From: Sva-07 sp942492715
GTDB taxonomy: Bacteria > Actinomycetota > Acidimicrobiia > Acidimicrobiales > Ilumatobacteraceae
Reading direction: 5' to 3'
DNA: 64,000 nt
NCBI GenBank assembly: GCA_942492715.1
Contig: CALOFW010000012.1
Location: 496,001 to 560,000, forward strand
In this document: positions 1 to 9,088 of the stretch, piece after piece
Position numbering within the stretch: the first letter of the stretch is position 1
How the letters are laid out: each line of letters begins with the position of its first letter
Position numbers and translations under genes: made by a program
Notes under the pieces: generated by a model
What the model was told of the DNA's origin: nothing
Database searches by the model: none
The model's input: the letters and a program-made list of their open reading frames with translations, nothing else

Positions 1-315
1 GTCGTCGAACTCCAACTCGCCACGAACGAGTCGGTACGTGAACTTGCCGGGCTCGACGGTGAACGGGCTGACGTTGCGGGCGATCTGCTCGCTGTCCTCG
101 TCGATGCCGCGCCGGAACACGACCTCGAACACGCCGTTGCCCGGCTCGCCCTCCGGGCAGAAGATCAACGCCACGAGGTGTGGCTCGATCGTCACCGGAG
201 CCGGCGACGGCGCGGCCATCGAGAACATCACGCCGCTCATGTCGATGCGCGTCGACGGCCCGGGCGCCTGACGCATCTCGAAGTTCTCGACGAACAGTGC
301 GGCGACGATCTGCAT
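1..315 (-). CDS. Partial hypothetical protein (DUF6941-like)
   Basis: An open frame runs from an ATG at 313-315 on the minus strand to the window edge without a stop, so only the first 105 residues are visible. The protein begins MQIVAALFVENFEMRQ and contains an LVALIFCPEGEPG segment; this resembles small actinobacterial proteins of the DUF6941 type, whose function is unknown. It has no signal peptide or membrane segment. A TAGCCT hexamer (324-329) ends 8 nt before the ATG, the leaderless-promoter pattern of this genome. It is divergent from the SDR gene. The coding assignment is fairly secure and the family assignment is tentative. Confidence 0.6.
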   Translation of the reverse strand, partial: MQIVAALFVENFEMRQAPGPSTRIDMSGVMFSMAAPSPAPVTIEPHLVALIFCPEGEPGNGVFEVVFRRGIDEDSEQIARNVSPFTVEPGKFTYRLVRGELEFDD

Positions 316-382
316 GGGACCTCAGGCTACGGTCGGCCGTTCGCGCTGTGAACATCGACACGAGGGAACAGGAGAGCGCACC

Positions 383-1147
383 ATGGATCTGTCGGGCAAG
401 GCTGCAATCGTCACCGGAGCAGGGACCGGCGTCGGACGAGCGACCGCTCTGGCGCTGGCCTCGGCCGGTTGCGACGTCGTCGTCAACTACTCCCGATCCA
501 AGGACGCCGCCGAGGCCGTGGCCGCCGAGGCGGCGGCGAGCGGGGTCCGAGCGATCGCCGTCCAGGCCAGCGTCGCCGAGGACGACGACTGTCGCCGTCT
601 CGTCGGTGCCGCCACCGAGGCCTTCGGACGCCTCGACGTCCTCGTCAACAACGCCGGCACCACGAGCTTCATCCCGCATCACGACCTCGATGCGGTGACG
701 GCGGAGACGTGGACGTCGATCATGGGTGTCAACCTGATCGGCCCGTTCCAGATGGCGCGGGCCGCAGCGACCGCATTGAAGGCCGACGGCGGCGGACAGA
801 TCGTCAACATCTCCAGCGTCGCAGGCGTCTACGGCACGGGGAGTTCGATCCCGTACTGCGCGTCGAAAGCGGGCCTGAACAACCTCACCGTCACGCTGTC
901 CCGGGTGATGGGGCCGGAGGTGCAGGTGAACACGGTGTGTCCCGGCTTCATCGACGGTTCGTGGTTGCAGGAGGGATTCGGCGACGCGTTCGACGCGATC
1001 AAGCAGTCGGTCGTCGACAGGACGCTGCTGGGTGCCGTCTGCACGCCCGAGGACGTGAAGGATGCGATCTTCGGGTTCCTGCTCGGTTCGAAACTGACGA
1101 CCGGCGAGATCCTCGTCGTCGACGGCGGATACGGCAAGGCGTTGTGA
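383..1147 (+). CDS. SDR family NAD(P)-dependent oxidoreductase
   Basis: A 254-residue classical short-chain dehydrogenase/reductase. The Rossmann nucleotide-binding motif TGAGTGVGRA lies near residue 10, followed by the NNAG motif, the catalytic Ser in NISSVAG and the YxxxK pair in PYCASKAG. The C-terminal VDGGYG segment is typical of FabG-like members, so the likely reaction is NAD(P)H-linked reduction or oxidation of a carbonyl/alcohol; the substrate cannot be read from sequence. The ATG at 383 is preferred over upstream starts because an AGGAG ribosome site lies 8-9 nt before it and the NAD motif then sits at the usual distance. Its neighbours suggest no pathway. Confidence 0.88.
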   Translation: MDLSGKAAIVTGAGTGVGRATALALASAGCDVVVNYSRSKDAAEAVAAEAAASGVRAIAVQASVAEDDDCRRLVGAATEAFGRLDVLVNNAGTTSFIPHHDLDAVTAETWTSIMGVNLIGPFQMARAAATALKADGGGQIVNISSVAGVYGTGSSIPYCASKAGLNNLTVTLSRVMGPEVQVNTVCPGFIDGSWLQEGFGDAFDAIKQSVVDRTLLGAVCTPEDVKDAIFGFLLGSKLTTGEILVVDGGYGKAL

Positions 1148-1151
1148 GGCG

Positions 1152-1499
1152 TCACGTCCAGCGGCGTGGCACGCGGAGCACGACCCGGTAGCTGCCGGCG
1201 ACGGGCACCGGGCCGAACGACCGGGAATCGGCGCGCGTGCTCTCGCGATTGTCGGACAGCACCGACATCGTGCCGTCGCCGTGCACCTCGGCCACCCGCT
1301 TCACCAGCCAGAAACCCGGACGGTCGGGATGCTCGACACACCGGATCTGTCCAGCCCGTGCCCGGGAGGATCCGATGGCGACGAGTCCCTGTCCGTCGAC
1401 GAGCGTCGGCTCCATCGATCGGTCGGCGACGACGAAGCGTCGCGGGAGCGCGTGGCGCCATCGGGGCCGATTCGTCGAAGGCGGCTTGGGCACGTCCAC
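1152..1499 (-). CDS. sodX: Nickel-type superoxide dismutase maturation protease (S26 family)
   Basis: A 115-residue S26-type serine protease that would trim the N-terminal propeptide of the nickel superoxide dismutase encoded divergently next door. The Ser-Lys dyad is visible as S28 in ADRSMEPTL and K67 in WLVKRVAE. The protein is short and lacks a clear membrane anchor, as is usual for SodX-type enzymes as opposed to general signal peptidases. It starts at GTG; a TACACT hexamer (1508-1513) ends 8 nt upstream, consistent with a leaderless transcript. Linkage to sodN is the standard arrangement and is the main reason for the specific name. Confidence 0.85.
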   Translation of the reverse strand: MDVPKPPSTNRPRWRHALPRRFVVADRSMEPTLVDGQGLVAIGSSRARAGQIRCVEHPDRPGFWLVKRVAEVHGDGTMSVLSDNRESTRADSRSFGPVPVAGSYRVVLRVPRRWT

Positions 1500-1579
1500 G
1501 GGCGCGGAGTGTATGTTTCGCCTGAACGACCTTCGGGAACGTTCGCAACGCCCACGATCACCAACCTCCAGGAGACATC

Positions 1580-2014
1580 ATGTTCGCCAAGTTGTTCGCC
1601 CCGCTGTTCGAAGGGGCCACCGTCGCCCACGCCCACTGCGACCTGTACTGCGGGGTGTACGACCCGGCCCAGGCCAAGATCGAGGCGCTCTCGGTCGTCA
1701 AGACGGCGAAGAAGTACGCCGAGTCCGACGACGAGGTCTTCCGCAACCGCTGCATCCTGATCAAGGAACAGCGCGCCGAGGAGACCAAGCACCATCTGAT
1801 GGTCCTGTGGGCCGACTTCTTCGCCCCCGACCACTTCGCGGCGTTCCCGCAGCTCCACGAGCTGTTCTGGAAGGCGATCCACCAGGCCGGCGAGGCCAAG
1901 AAGTCGATGGACCCCGCGGTCGGCGAGCAGCTCGTCGCCTACATCGACGAGATCGCCGACATCTTCTGGCAGACCGACAAGGCGAAGCAGATGGGCGTCT
2001 ACCCGCCGGCCTGA
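1580..2014 (+). CDS. sodN: Nickel-containing superoxide dismutase
   Basis: A 144-residue cytoplasmic NiSOD, which disproportionates superoxide. An 18-residue propeptide ends before His19, which becomes residue 1 after cleavage. The nickel hook reads HCDLYCGVYDP: the ligands Cys2 (C20) and Cys6 (C24), His1 and Tyr9 are all present, but the usual proline at mature position 5 is Tyr. The downstream four-helix body (IKEQRAEETKHHLMVLWADFF and following) matches the family in order and length. An AGGAG ribosome site precedes the ATG, unlike most genes here. It pairs with the maturation protease on the other strand. Identification is firm; the hook substitution is discussed as a finding. Confidence 0.95.
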   Translation: MFAKLFAPLFEGATVAHAHCDLYCGVYDPAQAKIEALSVVKTAKKYAESDDEVFRNRCILIKEQRAEETKHHLMVLWADFFAPDHFAAFPQLHELFWKAIHQAGEAKKSMDPAVGEQLVAYIDEIADIFWQTDKAKQMGVYPPA

Positions 2015-2070
2015 ACCCGTCGGGTTCTGGCGAGGAGCATCCCGACGCACGAAGTAGCGTTCGTCGGACC

Positions 2071-2712
2071 ATGTCCGACCTCCGCCTCGTGACCGCGACC
2101 GAGCTGCCCGTCGAGGGCCGGTCCACGCGGGATCAGATCCTCGACGCGGCGCTCACGTGCTTCGCCCACGACGGCTACAGCGGCACCTCGCTCAACGACA
2201 TCGCCGCCGAGGTCGGGATCCGTCGCCCGAGTCTGCTGCACCACTTCGCATCGAAGGAGGTCCTGTACGGCGAGGTGTTCGAACGCCTCCTGTCGGACTG
2301 GTTCGCTCGTCTGGCCGATGCAATCGAGTCGACCGCCACGGGCTGGCCCAAGATCGAGCAGGTGCTGCGGGCCGGGTTCGGCTACTTCGCCGACAACCCG
2401 TCGTACGTCACGCTGATGCGCCGTGAGGCGATCGACGGCGGCTCGCACCTCGGCATCGACCTCGCGGCGGTCCTGCGGCCGATGTTCGACCAAGCCGCCG
2501 ACTACCTCGGCCGTGAGATGGCCGACGGCACGTTCCGTGAGCAGAATCCTCAACAGCTCCTGCTCACCGGCTACGGCGCCCTGCTGAGCTACTTCTCCGA
2601 CGCACCGTTCCTCGAGGGTCTGCTCGACGAGGATCCACTGGCCCCGGAGGCGCTCGAGCGTCGCAGCGAACACATCATCGAGTTCTTCCGCGCTGCGCTG
2701 ATCCCCACCTGA
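2071..2712 (+). CDS. TetR/AcrR family transcriptional regulator
   Basis: A 213-residue one-component regulator. The N-terminal helix-turn-helix (about residues 18-65) contains the typical RDQILDAALTCFAHDGYSGT stretch and IAAEVGIRRPSLLHHFASKE; the remainder is an all-helical ligand-binding domain with TetR_C-like features. It lies in the same direction as the acyl-CoA ligase gene downstream (69 nt gap) and sodN upstream. Its ligand and targets cannot be deduced, though regulation of the adjacent CoA-ligase gene is plausible by proximity. Confidence 0.9.
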   Translation: MSDLRLVTATELPVEGRSTRDQILDAALTCFAHDGYSGTSLNDIAAEVGIRRPSLLHHFASKEVLYGEVFERLLSDWFARLADAIESTATGWPKIEQVLRAGFGYFADNPSYVTLMRREAIDGGSHLGIDLAAVLRPMFDQAADYLGREMADGTFREQNPQQLLLTGYGALLSYFSDAPFLEGLLDEDPLAPEALERRSEHIIEFFRAALIPT

Positions 2713-2781
2713 CACGACGAGGCGGCGCTGGCGTCGCGTGCACCACATCGCGGCAGGTCGGACGGGTACCGTGTGGACCGC

Positions 2782-4968
2782 ATGGCGACCCCAGACACGA
2801 CCTCACCCGGATCTGCCGCGTCCACGACGCTCTCCGAGCGCGACTCCAAGTCGCTGCTCGCCGACTTCGGCGTGCCGATCGCCGCCGAGCGTGTCGTGGC
2901 CGATGCGGCCCACGCCGTCGACGCTGCCGTCGAGCTCGGCTTTCCCGTGGTCGTCAAGCTGAACGGCGATCGGATCGCCCACAAGACCGAGCGGGGCCTC
3001 GTGCGGCTCCGGCTCGGGGATCGAGCGGCGGTGCTCGAGGCTGCCCACGACCTGCTCGCGGCGGCCCTCCCCGACGATGGCGACGTGTCGCTGCTGGTCG
3101 CCCCGATGATCTCCGGAAACCGGGAACTGATCGCCGGCGTGATCCGCGACCCGCAGTTCGGTCCGACCGTGATGCTCGGCGTCGGCGGCGTGCTGGCCGA
3201 GGCAGTCGCCGACGTCGTGTTCCGGCCGGCGCCGCTCGACGCCGTGACGGCGGCGGGCATGATCGACGACCTGGCGACCCAGAAGCTGCTCGGTCCGTTC
3301 CGCGGCGAGGCGGCGGTCGATCGGACGCAGCTGATCGCCCTGCTGGTCGGCCTGGGACGACTCGTCAGCGAGCGCAACGACATCGCCAGCGTCGACATCA
3401 ACCCGTTGATCGTGCAGGCATCCGGTGAGCTGGTCGCCGTCGACGGTCTGGTCGAGCTCGGTGCCGGATTCGAAGCTGCCCGCGCGGTCACGCGTCAGCG
3501 GCCCACCGACGAACAGTTCCGAGCGCTGTTCGAGCCGCGTGGGGTCCTGGTCACGGGCGCCTCGACCCACCCCGGCAAGTTCGGTTTCGTCTCGCTCCAC
3601 AACCTGCTGGCGGCCGGGTACGCCGGCGGCGTGTACGGCACGAACCTCAAGGGTGAGGAGGTCCTCGGCATCCGTACCGTCGCCGACATCGCCGAGCTGC
3701 CCGATGGAGCGATCGACCTCGTGTTCGTGTGCACGCCCGCTGCCGCCAACCCGCAGATGCTGCGCGCCTGCGCGGCCAAGGGGATCACTGCCGCCTTCCT
3801 CACCTCGGCCGGGTACGGGGAGGCGGGCGACGAGGGCCGTGTTGCCGAGGAGGAGCTGGTCGAACTCGCCGACGAACTCGGCATGCTCCTCGCCGGCCCG
3901 AACGGTCAGGGGGTCGTCAGCACACCGGTCGACCTGTGCGCGCAGATCGTGGCGCCGTACCCGCCGGCCGGTCGCATCGGGGTCGCGAGCCAGAGTGGCA
4001 ACTTCGTGTCGAGCTTCATGAACCTGTCTCGGGCGAGCGGGGTCGGGATCAGCCGTGCCGTGTCGGCCGGGAACGCAGCGGCCGTCACCGTTGCCGACTA
4101 CCTCGATTGGTACGCCGACGACGATGCCACGTCGGTCGGTCTCGCCTATGTCGAGGGCATTGCCGACGGGCGTGGCCTGATGGACCGCCTGGCGACGGCT
4201 GCTGCCCGCAAGCCGCTGGTGTTGGTCAAGGGTGGGGCCACCGAGGGCGGAGCACAGGCAGCGGCGAGCCACACCGGCGCGCTGGCCGCCAACGACAAGA
4301 TCTTCGACGGGGAGTGTCGCGCGGCCGGCATCACGCGTGCGGCGACGGTCACCGAAGCCTTCGAGGCGGCGGCGACGTTCGCGACGCAGCCGCTTCCTCG
4401 CGGTGGCAACACCGTGGTCCTCACCACCGCTGGCGGGTGGGGTGTGGTGACCGCCGACGCGATCACCCGCGACCGCGACATCACCTTGATGACCCTGCCG
4501 GACGATCTGCGCGAGGCGATCGACAGCAAGTTGCCACCGCGCTGGAGTCGCAACAATCCGGTCGACTGCGCCGGCGGTGAGACCCGCGACACGATCCCCG
4601 AGGTGATGGAGCTGATCGCCAGGCACGACGCGGTCGACGCGATGATCTACCTCGGCCTCGGGATCCAGAGCAACCAGGCGAGGATGATGCGCGACGGCCG
4701 GTTCTACCCCGACCACGGGCTCGAGCGGATCGTTGCCTACCACGAACGCCAGGACGAGCGATTCGCCGAAGCGGCCCACGAACTCAGCGTGTCCTGCGGC
4801 AAACCGATCCTCGTCGCAACCGAACTGGCGGTCGCCGACCCCGACAACCCGGGCCCGGCGACGGTTCGTCGACTCGGTCGGCTCTGCTACGGCAGCGGCG
4901 AGCAGGCGGTGACCGCGCTCGGTCATCTGATCCGCTACGCACGCTTCCGAGAGGCGCACCAACGGTGA
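2782..4968 (+). CDS. Acyl-CoA synthetase (ADP-forming type), fused ATP-grasp and CoA-ligase domains
   Basis: A 728-residue fused NDP-forming acyl-CoA ligase. Residues 20-230 form an ATP-grasp domain (PVVVKLNGDRIAHKTERG, H67); residues about 250-730 carry the CoA-binding Rossmann domain and succinyl-CoA-ligase-like domains, with the expected phosphohistidine in AASHTGALA (H497). The order ATP-grasp then CoA-binding is the reverse of many fused members. The reaction would be acyl-CoA + ADP + Pi <=> acid + CoA + ATP; the acyl specificity is unknown. The ATG at 2782 is chosen; a GTG three codons earlier (2773) is possible. A TACCGT hexamer lies at 2767-2772. Its 3' end overlaps the next gene by 4 nt. 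Confidence 0.87.
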   Translation: MATPDTTSPGSAASTTLSERDSKSLLADFGVPIAAERVVADAAHAVDAAVELGFPVVVKLNGDRIAHKTERGLVRLRLGDRAAVLEAAHDLLAAALPDDGDVSLLVAPMISGNRELIAGVIRDPQFGPTVMLGVGGVLAEAVADVVFRPAPLDAVTAAGMIDDLATQKLLGPFRGEAAVDRTQLIALLVGLGRLVSERNDIASVDINPLIVQASGELVAVDGLVELGAGFEAARAVTRQRPTDEQFRALFEPRGVLVTGASTHPGKFGFVSLHNLLAAGYAGGVYGTNLKGEEVLGIRTVADIAELPDGAIDLVFVCTPAAANPQMLRACAAKGITAAFLTSAGYGEAGDEGRVAEEELVELADELGMLLAGPNGQGVVSTPVDLCAQIVAPYPPAGRIGVASQSGNFVSSFMNLSRASGVGISRAVSAGNAAAVTVADYLDWYADDDATSVGLAYVEGIADGRGLMDRLATAAARKPLVLVKGGATEGGAQAAASHTGALAANDKIFDGECRAAGITRAATVTEAFEAAATFATQPLPRGGNTVVLTTAGGWGVVTADAITRDRDITLMTLPDDLREAIDSKLPPRWSRNNPVDCAGGETRDTIPEVMELIARHDAVDAMIYLGLGIQSNQARMMRDGRFYPDHGLERIVAYHERQDERFAEAAHELSVSCGKPILVATELAVADPDNPGPATVRRLGRLCYGSGEQAVTALGHLIRYARFREAHQR

Positions 4969-6446
4969 CCCGACCCGCCGGCGCACGTGGACGCGGGCCT
5001 GGCCCGTGGTTGGTGCTCGGCGCGGTTGCGATCGTCCCAGCGGTGATCCTCTTCGCCATCCATCGTTGGTCATCGGCATCCTCCGACGACAACGTGGCCG
5101 CGCCACCCGTCGATCCGGCCGTCGAGGTTCCGGTGGCGACCCCGGCGCTGCCGACCGGGCTCCTGAGCTACCGGCGGATGCCGGGCATCGTGTCACGAGA
5201 CGTGAACATCGATGCATTCCGTGGCGAGGTCGATCCGTTCCTGGCGACGCTCAACGAACGATCGTGTGCCGTGATCGCCGTCGACGGCGTGAGCGTGGAC
5301 GCCGTGCGTGACGAGATCGCCGTGATTCCGGCGAGCAGCCAGAAGCTGCTGGTCGCCGCCGTCGCTCTCGAGCGGCTCGGTGAGGACTTCCGATACACCA
5401 CCACCGTCGAAGCAGCGGCCGCGCCGGTCGCAGGTGTCGTCGAGGGTGATCTGTACCTCGTGGGTGGCGGCGATCCGCTGCTCTCCTCGGACTGGTATCC
5501 CACGTCGAACCTCGAGCGGTATGCCGTCACCTCGCCAACGTCGCTCGACTCGCTCGCCGATGGTGTCGTCGCGGCCGGCGTGACCAGCGTGGTCGGCGGC
5601 GTGGTCGGTGACGGGTCGCGGTACGACGACGAGTTCTTCGCGCCCGGGTGGGGTGTGGGCGTCGCCGGCCTCGAGGGGGGACCGTACGACGCACTGATGG
5701 CGAACGACTCGCGCGTCGAGGGCGACCCGCTGCGAGCCAACGACCCGAACGAGGGAGCGGCCCGCGAGTTCACCCGACTCCTCGAAGCCCGTGGTGTCAC
5801 GGTCGCCGGGGCACCATCGAGTGGATCTGCTCCGGCAGGCACGGTCGAGATCGCCTCGGTCGAGTCGGCGCCGATGTCGTCGGTCGTCGCCGAGATGCTC
5901 GGGAACAGCGACAACAACACGGCCGAGCTCGTCGTGAAGGAACTCGGGGTCACCGACACTTCGCCCGGAACCCGTGAGGCAGGGCTCGCCGCGATTCGTG
6001 ACCAACTCGCCGAGTGGGGGGTGAGCGTCGAGGCGCTCGTGCTCGCCGACGGTTCGGGCCTGAGCCCGGACAACCGCGTCACGTGCTCAGCGCTCGCAGA
6101 GGTTCTGGCCCGGTACGACCTGGATTCGCCCGTGGGGCAGGGACTGCCGATCGCCGGTCAGACCGGCACGCTGTCCGATGTGTTCGTCGGTCACCCCGTC
6201 GAGGGTCGCCTGCGTGGCAAGACCGGCACGCTCAACAACCCGCCCTTCAACACCGATCCACCTGCCGTGAAGGCCCTGGGCGGGTATCTCCCGATCGAGG
6301 GCGGCGGCGAGGTCGAGTACGTGTTGATCCTCAACGGCCCGACGATCTCCGACCAGAGCGAGTACCGACCGATCTGGGACGCGCTCGCGGACACGCTCGA
6401 CACCTATCCAGCCGGACCGACACCGGCGATGGTGGGACCACGATGA
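4965..6446 (+). CDS. dacB: D-alanyl-D-alanine carboxypeptidase/endopeptidase, PBP4 (S13) family, copy 1
   Basis: A 493-residue class C penicillin-binding protein that would trim the terminal D-Ala of peptidoglycan peptides or cut cross-links outside the membrane. An N-terminal hydrophobic segment (about residues 12-30) anchors or exports it. The three active-site motifs are complete: S124-S-Q-K127, S315-D-N317 and K419-T-G. The GTG start overlaps the upstream TGA (GTGA), implying translational coupling to the CoA-ligase gene, and its own stop overlaps the ATG of a close paralogue. Confidence 0.9.
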   Translation: MTRPAGARGRGPGPWLVLGAVAIVPAVILFAIHRWSSASSDDNVAAPPVDPAVEVPVATPALPTGLLSYRRMPGIVSRDVNIDAFRGEVDPFLATLNERSCAVIAVDGVSVDAVRDEIAVIPASSQKLLVAAVALERLGEDFRYTTTVEAAAAPVAGVVEGDLYLVGGGDPLLSSDWYPTSNLERYAVTSPTSLDSLADGVVAAGVTSVVGGVVGDGSRYDDEFFAPGWGVGVAGLEGGPYDALMANDSRVEGDPLRANDPNEGAAREFTRLLEARGVTVAGAPSSGSAPAGTVEIASVESAPMSSVVAEMLGNSDNNTAELVVKELGVTDTSPGTREAGLAAIRDQLAEWGVSVEALVLADGSGLSPDNRVTCSALAEVLARYDLDSPVGQGLPIAGQTGTLSDVFVGHPVEGRLRGKTGTLNNPPFNTDPPAVKALGGYLPIEGGGEVEYVLILNGPTISDQSEYRPIWDALADTLDTYPAGPTPAMVGPR

Positions 6447-7948
6447 GCAACATGCGCGTCGAGGTGGTGACGGGACCGGTGAGGTACCGCTGGACACCCC
6501 TGTTGGGACTGATCGCTCTGGCGATGGTTCCGGTGGTGGCGCTCAGTGCACTGCTGGTGTGGAGTGACGGCCAGGCCGACGAGCACGAGGCGGCCGTCGA
6601 CGGCAACGCTGCGGCGCCCGTTCCGGTCGCGCCGTCCCCCTCCGCCGTGACCCCGGCCCTCACGACGTCGTTGTTCAGCTACCGCCGTGCCCCGGCCAGC
6701 ATGGCCGATGCCGGCAACGACAACCAGCTCTCGGATCAGATGGACCAGCTCGCGGCGTTCATCGACGAGCGCTCCTGTCTCGCCGTGTCGGTCGACGGTC
6801 GCCCCGTCACCGCCCACAATGTCGACGCCGCCGTCATCCCAGCGAGTACGCAGAAGCTGTTCATCGCCGCCGTGGCGCTCGAGGTGCTCGGTGCCGACCA
6901 TCGATTCACCACCACGGTGCAGGCGCCGCCGGCAGTCGATGGTGAGATCGACGGCGATCTGTTCCTCGTCGGTGGGGGAGACCCTCTGCTGGTGTCGACC
7001 GACTTCCCGACCGACGACGACCGTTTCCCCGAATTCAACACGACTCCACTCGACGATCTCGCCGATGCGGTCGTCGCGGCGGGCGTCACGTCGGTCCGTG
7101 GTTCGGTGGTCGGTGACGGCAGCCGGTACGACGACGAGTTCGTCAACCCGGCCTGGGGCTCGGATGTCGCGTTCGTGGAGGCAGGACCGTACGACGCGCT
7201 GGTGGTGAACGACTCGCGGGTCCGTGGCCGTTCCGGTCGCCAGGGCGATCCGAACGCGGCAGCGGCACGCGAGTTCGCCCGGCTGCTCTCCGATCGTGGT
7301 GTGCGCGTGTCGAACGGGTGGGAGAGCGGCGTCGCCGACCCCGCACTCCCCGTCGTGGCCACGATCGAGTCGCAGCCCCTCGATGCCGTGATCGCCGAGA
7401 TGTTGACGACGAGCGACAACGACACGGCGGAGATGCTCGTGAAGGAACTCGGCGTCGCCGACGGCGGCGTCGGCACCGTGGCGGCAGGCCTCGACGTGGT
7501 GGACCGCACGCTGCGGTCGTGGGGGGTCCCGATGGACGGCGTGAACCTGGTCGACGGGTCGGGGCTCAGCAGCGAGAACCGGGCGACGTGTGGGTCGATG
7601 CTGGCGGTGCTCCAGCGGATGGAGGGCACCGCGGTGGCGAGCGGCCTGCCCGTAGCGGGGCGGAGCGGAACGCTGGAGGACGCCTTCGTCGGTACGTCGA
7701 TGGAAGGTCGTCTGACTGCAAAGACGGGGACGCTGGGCAACCCACCGGTCGACCTCGACCCGCCGGCCGCGAAGGGCCTGGCCGGCTACCTCGGTGCCAC
7801 CAGCGGCGACACGATCGAGTTCGTGATGCTCCTCAACAGCCCGGACATCGACGAACCGGAGAACTACGCCCCGTTCTGGCTGGCGCTCGGCGAGCGGCTC
7901 GACTCGTACCCTGACGGTCCGGCAATGTCGACCGTCGGTCCGCGCTGA
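6443..7948 (+). CDS. dacB: D-alanyl-D-alanine carboxypeptidase/endopeptidase, PBP4 (S13) family, copy 2
   Basis: A 501-residue paralogue of the preceding gene, with the same layout: an N-terminal membrane segment (around residues 14-35), S135-T-Q-K138, an SDN motif in TTSDNDTAEML and KTG in LTAKTGTLG. Long blocks such as GGDPLL, VVGDGSRYDDEF and GPYDAL are shared between the two copies, so this is a tandem duplication. The ATG at 6443 overlaps the upstream stop (ATGA). Both copies keep all catalytic residues, so both are probably active. Confidence 0.9.
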   Translation: MSNMRVEVVTGPVRYRWTPLLGLIALAMVPVVALSALLVWSDGQADEHEAAVDGNAAAPVPVAPSPSAVTPALTTSLFSYRRAPASMADAGNDNQLSDQMDQLAAFIDERSCLAVSVDGRPVTAHNVDAAVIPASTQKLFIAAVALEVLGADHRFTTTVQAPPAVDGEIDGDLFLVGGGDPLLVSTDFPTDDDRFPEFNTTPLDDLADAVVAAGVTSVRGSVVGDGSRYDDEFVNPAWGSDVAFVEAGPYDALVVNDSRVRGRSGRQGDPNAAAAREFARLLSDRGVRVSNGWESGVADPALPVVATIESQPLDAVIAEMLTTSDNDTAEMLVKELGVADGGVGTVAAGLDVVDRTLRSWGVPMDGVNLVDGSGLSSENRATCGSMLAVLQRMEGTAVASGLPVAGRSGTLEDAFVGTSMEGRLTAKTGTLGNPPVDLDPPAAKGLAGYLGATSGDTIEFVMLLNSPDIDEPENYAPFWLALGERLDSYPDGPAMSTVGPR

Positions 7949-8031
7949 GCGTCGCTTCCAACCGCGGCGGATGCTCGTCGCCTTCGTGCACCGGTGGCCG
8001 TCCTTCGGCACGGTGACCTAGCGTCGGGGTC

Positions 8032-8691
8032 GTGGCCGTTCTCCCGATGTTTCCGCTCGGATCGGTGTTGCTCCCCGGCGGCCTACTGCCGCTGCACGTG
8101 TTCGAGCCCCGCTACCGCGACATGATCCGAGACTGCCTGCGCAGCGACGACGAGCCCGAGTTCGGACAGGTGCTGATCACCCACGGTTGGGAGACGGGCG
8201 GTGGCGACGATCGTGCGCTGGTGGGAACCGTGGCTCGGATGATGCAGGTCGAGGCGCTCGACGAGAACCGCTACGCCCTGATCGCGGTCGGGACACGGCG
8301 GATCAGGATCACTGCCTGGTTGCCGGACGATCCGTACCCGATCGCGGACGCCGACGACTGGCCCGACGTCGACCCCGATGCGCCGGGACTCGCATTGCAG
8401 GTGGCGGCGAGCCACGCCCGCGTCCGAGCGGCGCTCGCGCTCGCGGCGCAACTCGACGAACAGGATGGTGGCGATCGAGGTCGTGACGGTGAAGGTGAGC
8501 TCGTACCAACCGAGGACACCGAGATCTCCGACGACCCGCTGCTGGCCACCTACCACCTCGCTGCGCTCGCGCCGATCGGCCCCGCTGACCGCTACCGACT
8601 GCTCGCCGCGGAGGGGCCGATGCGCCGCCTCGATCTGCTCGACGAGATCCTCGACGACGTCGAAGCAATGTTGAAGTTCCGCCTGACGTGA
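8032..8691 (+). CDS. LON substrate-binding domain protein
   Basis: A 219-residue protein made of the N-terminal LON (PUA-like) domain without the ATPase and protease domains of Lon. The family signature is at the start: LPMFPLGSVLLPGGLLPLHVFEPRYRDM, read as two blocks (residues 4-18 and 19-31). Such stand-alone proteins are of uncertain role. It starts at GTG; TAGCGT (8019-8024) ends 7 nt before it, so the message is probably leaderless and this would be the promoter of the operon that runs to trmI. Its stop overlaps the next start. Confidence 0.85.
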   Translation: MAVLPMFPLGSVLLPGGLLPLHVFEPRYRDMIRDCLRSDDEPEFGQVLITHGWETGGGDDRALVGTVARMMQVEALDENRYALIAVGTRRIRITAWLPDDPYPIADADDWPDVDPDAPGLALQVAASHARVRAALALAAQLDEQDGGDRGRDGEGELVPTEDTEISDDPLLATYHLAALAPIGPADRYRLLAAEGPMRRLDLLDEILDDVEAMLKFRLT

Positions 8692-9077
8692 TAGAAACGA
8701 TGTCCGTGTCAGACACCAACGACCTCGATGAGCGCCTCGCACGCCGGGCAGAGAAGGCCAAGGCGGCGCAGGAGGACGCGTCGGTCGGAGACATCGTCGA
8801 CTACGTCAAGGCCTATGCCAAACAGGAGACCGTCGGTCCGCTGAAGGGTGCCGGGTCCTGGTTGGGCTTCGGCGCTGCGGCGGCGCTGCTCTTCAGCATC
8901 GGCGTCGTCCTGCTGCTCGTCGGGCTGTTGCGCCTGTTGCAGACCGAATGGACCCGCTCGGCAACCGGCTCGCTGTCGTGGCTCGCCTATCTGATCACCC
9001 TGCTCGTCGCCGTTGCCGTGATCGCCGTGGCGATCTCCCGCATCAAGAAGGCGACGCTGTTCAAGGAACCGAAGTAA
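8688..9077 (+). CDS. Small membrane protein, actinobacterial holin-superfamily-like
   Basis: A 129-residue protein with a charged, helical N-terminal third and two hydrophobic segments (about residues 57-82 and 93-117), ending in a basic tail. This layout matches the chromosomally encoded holin-like proteins common in actinobacteria, which are not phage genes despite the name. The GTG at 8688 overlaps the upstream TGA; an ATG at 8700 is an alternative start. No catalytic motif is present. It belongs to the operon with the LON-domain gene and the tRNA-modification genes. Confidence 0.65.
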   Translation: MIETMSVSDTNDLDERLARRAEKAKAAQEDASVGDIVDYVKAYAKQETVGPLKGAGSWLGFGAAAALLFSIGVVLLLVGLLRLLQTEWTRSATGSLSWLAYLITLLVAVAVIAVAISRIKKATLFKEPK

Positions 9078-9088
9078 GGAGCCTCACC

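Noticed and set aside
2803..5217. 804-codon open frame on the minus strand
   Set aside because: It is the antisense shadow of the acyl-CoA ligase; Arg/Asp/Gly-rich composition and no recognisable domain. High GC content produces many such frames.
8688..9077. Prophage remnant because of a holin-like protein
   Set aside because: No other phage gene or attachment site is nearby, and chromosomal holin-superfamily proteins are common in actinobacteria.
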